A DNA stretch of 64,000 nt, taken from contig NZ_CAKKNB010000003.1 in assembly GCF_918741295.1 (NCBI RefSeq), positions 808,668 to 872,667 of the forward strand, read 5' to 3'. This document shows, piece after piece, positions 57,640 to 64,000 of this stretch. Each line of letters opens with the position of its first letter. Position 1 is the stretch's first letter. The DNA is from Aquabacterium sp. CECT 9606. Lineage in GTDB: Bacteria; Pseudomonadota; Gammaproteobacteria; Burkholderiales; Burkholderiaceae_C. A program made the position numbers and the translations under genes. The notes under the pieces are model-generated. The model did not search any database. It was not told where the DNA came from and saw only the letters and a program-made list of their open reading frames with translations.

Positions 57640-59031
57640 TCAACGACTGTCACGTTCACGGCCGCGCAAGCCGTCACGCGATCGAGGGTCTGCGGCGGCG
57701 GTGGGTGTTCCACCTGCCACCGCAGCGCTGCCGGTGTCGGCCACTGCCGCACTGCCGGGAGCAACCGGCGTGCTGGTCGACGCGGTGCTGGTCGCGTTAC
57801 CCGATGCGGCACTCATTTGAACAATCTTGTCCAATGGCAAGTAAAGCAGGTTGGAACCCGAGCGGGAATCCACCATGACCTTGGTCACGTTGCTGTACAC
57901 CTGCTGCATGGCATCGATGTAGAGGCGATCACGCGTCACACCGGGCGCCTTCTGGTACTCGGTCAACACCGATTTGAAGCGTTGCGCGTCACCCTCAGCA
58001 TGGGCCACCACGTTGGCGGAATACGCGGCCGCTTCTTCACGAAGACGGGCAGCCGTGCCTTGCGCTTTGGGGATCACGTCATTGGCGTAGGCCTGGCCTT
58101 CGTTCTTGGCACGCTCGCGGTCGGCACCGGCCTTGAAGGCGTCATCGAACGCGGCTTGCACTGGCTCGGGCGCCTGCACGCTCTGCACATTGACGTTGGC
58201 GATGATCACGCCAGCGTTGACCTTGTTGACCTGCGCCTGAATGGACTTGACCAGCTCAGCGGCAATCGCATCGCGCTGCTCGTACAACACCGAGTCCATG
58301 GTGCTGTTGCCCACGATCTCACGCACCGCTGATTCAGCGGCTTGCGCCACGGCTTCATCAGAGCTGCGGTTCTCGAACAGGTACTGGCGAGCATCGCTCA
58401 GGCGGTATTGGACCGTGAAGCGGATGTCAACGATGTTCTCGTCGCGGGTCAGCATGGAGGACTCGCGCGAACCGGTCGCCTGCATGACTGAATTGGTGCC
58501 CACATCGATCGACCGCAGTTGGGTCAGGTTGACGATTTCATGGCTTTGGAAAGGGTACGGCGCACGCCACTGGAAACCGGCTTCGGCCGTGTGGCTGAAG
58601 CGGCCGAAGGACATCACCACGGCCTGCTGGCCTTCCTGGACGATGAAGAAGCCACTGCCCAGCCAGATCAAGGCCACGAGGCCCGCGATCAAACCAACGC
58701 CAATGCCGGCATTGTTGCCATCGGGTGACAAACCACCACCGGGGCTGTTGTTGTTGTCACCACCGCCCTTGCCTGCGAACAGGCCGCTGAGCTTGCGGTT
58801 GAAGTCGCGCCACAACTCGTCAAGGTCAGGCGGGCCATCATTGCGGCCGTTGTTGTAGACCACTTGCGGCCCGGCGGACTGCGGCAAAGCGAGCTTGAGC
58901 GTCCGACGGCCCAGCCAGCCCAGACGCCGAGCAGTGCCGGCGACCAGTTGAGCTGCGGCAGCCAGCACACTCAAGGCTGGCTGGCGAGGGCTTTCAGGCA
59001 CTTGGCCTGGCTCCAGGGATTGCATGTTCAT
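57640..59031 (-). CDS. hflK: FtsH modulator HflK (SPFH/band 7)
   Basis: HflK is the partner of HflC. The 463-residue protein (419 in E. coli) has a cytoplasmic Gly/Asn/Pro-rich N-terminus with DLDELWRDFNRKLSGLF. A membrane helix lies at about residues 108-132. The SPFH domain (FFIVQEGQQAVVMSFGRFS, GFQWRAPYPFQSHEIVN), a coiled-coil region and a low-complexity Ser/Thr/Ala tail follow. The start forms an ATGA overlap with the hflX stop. Confidence 0.96.
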   Translation of the reverse strand: MNMQSLEPGQVPESPRQPALSVLAAAAQLVAGTARRLGWLGRRTLKLALPQSAGPQVVYNNGRNDGPPDLDELWRDFNRKLSGLFAGKGGGDNNNSPGGGLSPDGNNAGIGVGLIAGLVALIWLGSGFFIVQEGQQAVVMSFGRFSHTAEAGFQWRAPYPFQSHEIVNLTQLRSIDVGTNSVMQATGSRESSMLTRDENIVDIRFTVQYRLSDARQYLFENRSSDEAVAQAAESAVREIVGNSTMDSVLYEQRDAIAAELVKSIQAQVNKVNAGVIIANVNVQSVQAPEPVQAAFDDAFKAGADRERAKNEGQAYANDVIPKAQGTAARLREEAAAYSANVVAHAEGDAQRFKSVLTEYQKAPGVTRDRLYIDAMQQVYSNVTKVMVDSRSGSNLLYLPLDKIVQMSAASGNATSTASTSTPVAPGSAAVADTGSAAVAGGTPTAAADPRSRDGLRGRERDSR

Positions 59032-60290
59032 GATTGGACAGTCGTCGAAGGAGTTTCCAGGGGCCCGGCGCCGGGCTCCTGTTGAGATTTGTCGGGATTG
59101 TGCATTGTGAATGGGCTTTGCAAACCGGGAAACGCGCCAGGGTCATCGCCCAAGCCATTCAAAGCGGCTTCGGCAATGACTTGCCGCAACACATCGAGCC
59201 CCTGCCCCCGCAAGGCACTGACAAAAACGCGCAGGCAGCGGCGCCCGGATGGCAGCTCGAACACGTCAAGGCTGTGCCGAGGCTGCTGGTGCTCGGGCAG
59301 GCAATCACACTTGTTGAAGACCAGGACCTGGGGGATGTCGGCCGCGCCGATGTCGCCCAGCACACGGATCACCTCGCTGAGTTGCTCCATCAGCACAGGG
59401 CTGGCAGCGTCAACCACGTGCAGCAGCACATCGGCCTCGGCCGCCTCTTGCAAGGTTGCCTCGAAAGACTCCACCAGGGTGTGCGGCAGATCGCGGATGA
59501 AACCCACGGTGTCGGACAAGGTCACGCTGCGCTGCGCCTGCGCCAGGTAGAACTGCCGCGTGGTGGTGTCCAACGTGGCAAACAACTGATCGGCCGCGTA
59601 AGTGCCCGCCTTGGTGAAGGCGTTGAACAAGGTCGATTTGCCGGCGTTGGTGTAGCCCACCAGCGACACGCGGAATGTGCCCGTGCGTTCACGCGAGCGG
59701 CGCTGGGTGTTGCGCTGGCGCTTGACCTTGACCAGTTGTTCTTTGAGCGACTTGATGCGCTGGTCGATCATGCGGCGGTCCAGCTCGATCTGCGTTTCCC
59801 CAGGGCCGCCACGCATGCCGGCGCCGCCACGTTGGCGCTCCAAGTGAGACCAACGGCGAACCAGGCGAGTGGACAGGTATTTCAGCCGGGCCAGCTCGAC
59901 TTGCAGCTTGCCTTCATGGCTTCGGGCGCGCGCGCCGAAGATCTCAAGGATCAACCCGGTGCGGTCCAAGACCTCAACACCCAGGTGACGTTCAAGATTG
60001 CGTTGTTGAGCGGGAGAAAGTGCCTGATCAAAGATCACGGCCTGGGCCTGGTGCAGGGTGACCAGCTCTTTGATCTCGTTGGCCTTGCCCGAGCCGACAA
60101 AAAAAGCGGGGTCGGGGGCTTTGCGCTTGGCAGTGACTTTTTCAACAGGCTGGTCGCCTGCGGATTCAGCCAGCAAGGCAAGCTCGTCAAGGGTGGGATC
60201 GAATGACGATCCCGGCCCAAAATCGACGCCTACCAGCACAACCCGAGGTGCATCGGACGGTTTTTGCACAGACTGCGATGAGGATGTCAA
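59028..60290 (-). CDS. hflX: Ribosome-splitting GTPase HflX
   Basis: HflX splits stalled or hibernating ribosomes after stress. The 420-residue protein (426 in E. coli) has the N-terminal nucleotide-binding domain (FFVGSGKANEIKELV, VIFDQALSPAQQRNLE) and GGAGMRGGPGETQIELDRR. The G domain carries GYTNAGKSTLFNAF, DTVGFIRDLPHTLVESF and NKCD. The start is probably TTG at 60290, since no ATG or better GTG lies near the family N-terminus. It follows hfq, as in E. coli. Confidence 0.95.
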   Translation of the reverse strand: MTSSSQSVQKPSDAPRVVLVGVDFGPGSSFDPTLDELALLAESAGDQPVEKVTAKRKAPDPAFFVGSGKANEIKELVTLHQAQAVIFDQALSPAQQRNLERHLGVEVLDRTGLILEIFGARARSHEGKLQVELARLKYLSTRLVRRWSHLERQRGGAGMRGGPGETQIELDRRMIDQRIKSLKEQLVKVKRQRNTQRRSRERTGTFRVSLVGYTNAGKSTLFNAFTKAGTYAADQLFATLDTTTRQFYLAQAQRSVTLSDTVGFIRDLPHTLVESFEATLQEAAEADVLLHVVDAASPVLMEQLSEVIRVLGDIGAADIPQVLVFNKCDCLPEHQQPRHSLDVFELPSGRRCLRVFVSALRGQGLDVLRQVIAEAALNGLGDDPGAFPGLQSPFTMHNPDKSQQEPGAGPLETPSTTVQS

Positions 60291-60354
60291 GGCGTCAGTG
60301 CGTCAGTGCAACACGGATCGGTGCTGGATAAGCGTGAAGACATGGCTGACAAAA

Positions 60355-60600
60355 TCAGGCCGCGTCTTCGGTCGAGTCGTTGGCGTGGAAATTCACCGCA
60401 CGGCCGGGCACGACGGTCGAAATCGCGTGCTTGTAGACCATTTGGGTGACCGTGTTGCGAAGCAGCACCACGTATTGGTCGAACGACTCGATGTGTCCCT
60501 GGAGTTTGATGCCGTTGACCAAATAGATGGACACCGGCACATGTTCTCTGCGCAAAAGGTTCAGGAAGGGGTCTTGTAGGAGTTGCCCTTTGTTGCTCAC
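60355..60600 (-). CDS. hfq: RNA chaperone Hfq
   Basis: Hfq is a hexameric Sm-like protein that pairs small RNAs with mRNAs. The 81-residue product starts [30 protein letters not shown] (read as GTG, position 60600). It has the Sm1 core [12 protein letters not shown] and the Sm2 motif [11 protein letters not shown]. The C-terminal tail is short compared with E. coli (102 residues), as usual in beta-proteobacteria. A GGAG ribosome site precedes the GTG. Confidence 0.98.
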   Translation of the reverse strand: MSNKGQLLQDPFLNLLRREHVPVSIYLVNGIKLQGHIESFDQYVVLLRNTVTQMVYKHAISTVVPGRAVNFHANDSTEDAA

Positions 60601-60696
60601 GATATGCTCCGTGTTGAAAAGTTTCGGACTTGACACCTTAACACAGCGCCTAAGCTGCGTTCGATGAAGGGATTGTGAAGCGGGGGTAAAGCGCCG

Positions 60697-62037
60697 CTAT
60701 TTATCGACGAACGGATTGCTGGACGATTTGGTCTGGATGCGCAATGGCGTGCCGGTGAGCTTGAAATGCGCCCTGAACCGCGTTTCCAGGTAGCGCTTGT
60801 AGGAATCCGTGAGGTGTTCCAGAGAATTGCCGTGAATGACGATGATGGGCGGATTTTGTCCACCTTGGTGCGCGTAACGCAATTTTGGCCGAGAAACACC
60901 ACCACGCTTGGGCTGCTGAAACTCAACCGCCTCCAGCAGCAAACGCGTCAGGATTGGTGTCGGCATCTTACGCGTGGCGGAGGCCCAGGCGTCGGCGATC
61001 GATTTCCATACGGGCCCCAAACCTTGGCGTTTGATGGCTGAAATGTGCAGGATAGGCGCGAACTTCAAGAACGCAAGGCGGGTCTCGATGGAACGGGCCA
61101 ACAGTTCGCGCTGGTAGCTGTCAACCGCGTCCCACTTGTTGATGGCCAGCACCACTGCACGGCCTGATTCCAGAATGAACCCGGCAATGTGGGCATCCTG
61201 GTCGGTGACGCCTTGTGTGGCGTCCAGCAACAGCAGGACCACATTGGCGTCAGAGATGGCTTGCAAGGTTTTGACGACCGAGAACTTCTCGATGGCCTCG
61301 AACACCTTGCCCTTGCGACGCAGGCCGGCGGTGTCGATCAACTCGAAGCGCTGACCCTCGCGCTCGAAAGGCACGCTTATGGCATCACGGGTGGTGCCGG
61401 GCATGTCGAAGGCGACCAGGCGCTCTTCGCCAAGCCAGGTGTTGATGAGGGTGGATTTGCCCACATTGGGGCGCCCTGCCACGGCCAGCTTGATGGGCGC
61501 ATTGGCATCAACCTCGGCTGACTCGTCCTCGTCTTCCTCACCCTGGAAGAAATCGTCCAGCGCCATGTCGAGCAGGCTGCGAATGCCCTGCCCGTGCGAG
61601 GCGGAGATCGGAATGGGATCGCCAATGCCCAGCTCGAAGAATTCGGCCAGTTGCACGCCTTCCTGCATGCCCTCAGCTTTGTTGGCGGCCAGCAGTACCT
61701 TTTTGTTGGCGGTGCGCAAGTAACGGGCGATGTCGTGGTCTTGTGCGGACAGGCCGCCGCGGGCATCCACCACGAAGACCACGGCATCGGCCTCGGCCAC
61801 GGCTTGGCGGGTTTGCTTGGCCATCTCCTTGAAGATGCCCTCGGTGCAATCGGGTTCGAAACCGCCAGTGTCGATGACCAGGAACTCGCGCGAGCCCATG
61901 CGGCCTTCACCATAGTGGCGGTCGCGGGTCAACCCGGCGAAGTCGGCCACGATCGCATCGCGGCTCTTGGTCAGGCGGTTAAACAACGTCGATTTGCCGA
62001 CGTTGGGTCGTCCGACCAACGCAATGACAGGTTTCAT
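60697..62037 (-). CDS. der: Ribosome biogenesis GTPase Der
   Basis: Der (EngA) is an essential GTPase for 50S assembly with two tandem G domains. The 446-residue protein has the first P-loop [14 protein letters not shown] near the N-terminus and the second [14 protein letters not shown] after an acidic linker ([11 protein letters not shown]). [19 protein letters not shown] and two NK-D motifs (AANKAEG and AINKWDA) follow, with a KH-like C-terminal domain. It starts 18 bases after bamB. Confidence 0.97.
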   Translation of the reverse strand: MKPVIALVGRPNVGKSTLFNRLTKSRDAIVADFAGLTRDRHYGEGRMGSREFLVIDTGGFEPDCTEGIFKEMAKQTRQAVAEADAVVFVVDARGGLSAQDHDIARYLRTANKKVLLAANKAEGMQEGVQLAEFFELGIGDPIPISASHGQGIRSLLDMALDDFFQGEEDEDESAEVDANAPIKLAVAGRPNVGKSTLINTWLGEERLVAFDMPGTTRDAISVPFEREGQRFELIDTAGLRRKGKVFEAIEKFSVVKTLQAISDANVVLLLLDATQGVTDQDAHIAGFILESGRAVVLAINKWDAVDSYQRELLARSIETRLAFLKFAPILHISAIKRQGLGPVWKSIADAWASATRKMPTPILTRLLLEAVEFQQPKRGGVSRPKLRYAHQGGQNPPIIVIHGNSLEHLTDSYKRYLETRFRAHFKLTGTPLRIQTKSSSNPFVDK

Positions 62038-62055
62038 GAAACTCCAGGAGAACTT

Positions 62056-63180
62056 TTAATTGGCACGCAAAGCGTAAAGCGTGCCGGAACGGGTGGCAAC
62101 CAAAAGCAAGCCGTCGGACACCACCGGAGCAGCGCTCAAGGCGCCATCCAGGGAAAGGCGGGCCACGGTACGGCCGTCGTCCGAGGCGAGGATGTGCAGT
62201 TGCCCATCGTAGTCAGCCACAGCGATGAACTTGCCCCACACAGCAGGCGCGCTCAGCTTGCGGTGGGTGAAGCGGTCGACGCGCCAGCGGATTTCACCGT
62301 TTTCAGTGCGCCAGGCGCTGAGGCGATCAGCACTGTCCGCCCCCACCACCGTGGTGTCGTCGGCAGCCACGGCTTGTGTGCCGGATTGAGGACGCGACCA
62401 GCGCAAGCTGCCGCGGTTCATCTCGATGCAGGCCACCGACAACTGGAAGGCGCGAACACAAATCTCGTCGTCCGCACGTGCACCAGGGCCCACGAGGTCG
62501 GCCAGGCGCTCGACTTCATTGGTGCCCCGAGGCGTGCCCACGCTGAAATCAAACCGAGGTGTGCCCTTCAAGGGATCCAGCCCCACAAAACGAGCCCCCT
62601 GCCCCACCACCAAGGTGTCGCGGAAGGCGGACAGCAAGCCGGGCGTGGACAGGGAAAGCGGGTCACCACCGGGGCGCTGGTAGTTCCAGAGCCAGCGGCC
62701 ATCCAGGATGTCATAGGCGCGCACGCTGCGGTCCACGCTTTGCACGAAAACGCGCTCGCCAGCCACCAGTGGCGCGGTGATGACACGGCCCGGCAGGCGC
62801 TCACGCCACAAGACCTTGCCTTGATCGAACGTGATCAACTCGTTGTCGGTGGTGACCACGGCCGCGTAGCGGCCATCGCTGCCCACCGCCGCACTGAGCT
62901 TGGCGTTGGCTTCAGCACGCCAGCGCTCTTGCCCGGTTTTGATATCCGCCGACAAGACTTGCCCGTCGCTGGCGGCCCAGGTCACCGAATCTTTGGTCAC
63001 GGCCAGCGAGGTGGTGCCCTCCACCGATCCCAGGCGCTTGCTCCAGACCGTGCTGATGCCCTGGGTGGCGGTGAAGGACTCGAGCGGTGCGGGCTTGGGC
63101 TTGGTCGAGCCACAGGCTGACAAAAGTGCAACGGCGGCGGCCAAAGCCGTGGCGCCAAGAGCGCGTCGGAAAGGAGTCAT
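62056..63180 (-). CDS. bamB: Outer-membrane assembly lipoprotein BamB
   Basis: BamB is the eight-bladed beta-propeller lipoprotein of the BAM complex that supports BamA. The 374-residue product (392 in E. coli) has the lipobox LLSAC (Cys23) and repeated PQQ-like propeller motifs, for example ISTVWSKRLGSVEGT, GQVLSADIKTGQERWR, RAYDILDGRWLWNYQRP and GTLYALRAN at the end. The ATG at 63180 gives a typical lipoprotein signal. An ATG at 63198 is also possible. Confidence 0.96.
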   Translation of the reverse strand: MTPFRRALGATALAAAVALLSACGSTKPKPAPLESFTATQGISTVWSKRLGSVEGTTSLAVTKDSVTWAASDGQVLSADIKTGQERWRAEANAKLSAAVGSDGRYAAVVTTDNELITFDQGKVLWRERLPGRVITAPLVAGERVFVQSVDRSVRAYDILDGRWLWNYQRPGGDPLSLSTPGLLSAFRDTLVVGQGARFVGLDPLKGTPRFDFSVGTPRGTNEVERLADLVGPGARADDEICVRAFQLSVACIEMNRGSLRWSRPQSGTQAVAADDTTVVGADSADRLSAWRTENGEIRWRVDRFTHRKLSAPAVWGKFIAVADYDGQLHILASDDGRTVARLSLDGALSAAPVVSDGLLLVATRSGTLYALRAN

Positions 63181-63220
63181 GGTCAGAAGGTGGTCCATGG
63201 ACAGAGGTTCGGGTGTGGGG

Positions 63221-63931
63221 TCAGTTGGTGGGGGCCAGTCCGGGCGGCATGCCGGCAGGTGCGGCCACATCGGTGGCTGGCACAGCCGGAGCCTCAGGCG
63301 CCTGGCCCGCTGCGGTCAGCTTGCCTTCGACAAAACGGCGGTATTCCACGGTGGCCGGCAAGGCCTTCCAGGCTTCTTTGTAAGCCTTGACCGCCTCGTC
63401 TTTCTTGCCCTGCGCGAACAGGATGTCACCCCGGCGGTCAGCGACCAAGGCCGCGTAGGCGGGGGGCGTCTCGGCGCTCAACACCTTCAAAGCTTCGTCA
63501 TGTTGCTTGATGTCAAGCAGCAGGCCAGCCAGGCGCAAACGGCCAATGGCCACCAGGTCTTTGTTCTTGCCGTTGTCCACCAACCATTTCAGGCTGGCCC
63601 GCGCCAGCTCGGGCTTTTGACGGCCAGCTTCGACCTTGGCGACCAAGAGGGCACCTTGCTCGGCAAACGTGGTGCCGGCATAGCTGTCTTTCAGATCGGC
63701 AAAAACCTTCGCCGCTTTGTCGACTTCACCTGCGCTGGCGGCACGGTCCAGCTCTTCGTACAGGCTGCCGGCGCCCACAGACAGCTTTTGCTGCCAGTAG
63801 AGGTACCCGGTCCAGGCGGCGTAACCGCCCAGGGCCAGCACCAGCACCCAGGTGACCAGGTTGCCGTACTGTTTCCAGAGGTGCTTGACCTGATCAAGCT
63901 GTTCTTGTTGTTCAAGGTCGTAAGTGGCCAT
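63221..63931 (-). CDS. yfgM: SecYEG-associated TPR protein YfgM
   Basis: YfgM is an inner-membrane protein with a periplasmic TPR domain. It partners PpiD at the Sec translocon, and PpiD is also encoded in this window. The 236-residue product (206 in E. coli) has YDLEQQEQLDQVKHLWKQYGN at the cytoplasmic N-terminus and a membrane helix (about residues 26-46). Its TPR-like repeats have the LLVAKVEAGRQKPELA and RRGDILFAQGKKDEAVKAYKEA patterns. The tail is Ala/Pro-rich. The order yfgM-bamB-der is conserved. Confidence 0.94.
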   Translation of the reverse strand: MATYDLEQQEQLDQVKHLWKQYGNLVTWVLVLALGGYAAWTGYLYWQQKLSVGAGSLYEELDRAASAGEVDKAAKVFADLKDSYAGTTFAEQGALLVAKVEAGRQKPELARASLKWLVDNGKNKDLVAIGRLRLAGLLLDIKQHDEALKVLSAETPPAYAALVADRRGDILFAQGKKDEAVKAYKEAWKALPATVEYRRFVEGKLTAAGQAPEAPAVPATDVAAPAGMPPGLAPTN

Positions 63932-63964
63932 GACGTTTTTATAGGTGTAGGTGGAAGCGTTGGA

Positions 63965-64000
63965 TTATGACTGGCGATGGGCTCGCAATGATTCCGCCCA
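63965..64000 (-). CDS. hisS: C-terminal end of an upstream gene, probably hisS
   Basis: Reading from the right edge on the minus strand, eleven codons run to a TAA at 63965-63967. In many proteobacteria the gene before yfgM is hisS (histidyl-tRNA synthetase). The few visible residues cannot confirm this, so the name rests on gene order only. Confidence 0.35.
   Translation of the reverse strand, partial: WAESLRAHRQS

Noticed and set aside
61594..63120. A 508-residue plus-strand frame opposite der and bamB
   Set aside because: It spans two well-supported genes on the other strand and has no protein family character.

Overview
The window is GC-rich and looks like a chromosome segment of a beta-proteobacterium of the order Burkholderiales, probably family Comamonadaceae. 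This rests on gene order and protein type (hisS/yfgM/bamB/der/hfq/hflX/hflK/hflC/hisZ/purA; EarP with an arginine-32 EF-P; uvrC/lipoprotein/pgsA beside HU, tRNA-Val and PpiD), not on a database search.

Region 1 (1-13.4 kb) is the right-hand end of an integrative and conjugative element (ICE). A tightly packed plus-strand operon encodes an F-type (MPF-F) mating apparatus: the tail of a TrbI-like protein, an S26 peptidase, TraW, TraU, TrbC, TraN, TraF, TraH and TraG. Two small exported proteins of unknown function are embedded in it. A 108-residue membrane protein converges on traG with no gap between the stop codons. A P4-type tyrosine integrase lies next to tRNA-His, whose 3' end is the probable attachment site. 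Relaxase, coupling protein, ATPase, pilin and the left end lie outside the window.

Region 2 (13.5-23.8 kb) holds tRNA-His, ppiD, tRNA-Val, hupB, then uvrC-lipoprotein-pgsA. A TetR regulator faces a carotenoid/stilbene-type oxygenase across a short control region. An esterase and the earP-efp pair, which ends at a clear terminator, follow.

Region 3 (23.9-31.7 kb) begins with a translationally coupled signalling cassette: a TonB-dependent receptor, a YfiR-family periplasmic protein without cysteines in its mature part, and a hybrid histidine kinase with a CHASE8-like periplasmic sensor. In the known YfiBNR system YfiR controls a CHASE8 diguanylate cyclase, so this looks like a rewired version with a phosphorelay output. 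It is my best candidate for something under-described in the window. A GST, a luciferase-like oxidoreductase and dnaB follow.

Region 4 (31.7-50.5 kb, minus strand) has an AsmA-family protein, a BI-1 protein, and the conserved envelope/translation cluster read as rpsB-tsf-pyrH-frr-uppS-cdsA-dxr-rseP-bamA-skp-lpxD-fabZ-lpxA-lpxB-rnhB-rRNA methyltransferase. It joins ribosome, isoprenoid and phospholipid precursor, outer-membrane protein assembly and lipid A functions. The rpsB leader is structured and starts at an extended -10 promoter.

Region 5 (50.5-64 kb) has RNase R, two identical tRNA-Leu(CAG) genes, a phosphoribosyltransferase, and the conserved yfgM-bamB-der-hfq-hflX-hflK-hflC-hisZ-purA cluster on the minus strand. 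All coordinates and motifs were read by eye. Family names come from recognised motifs and context.
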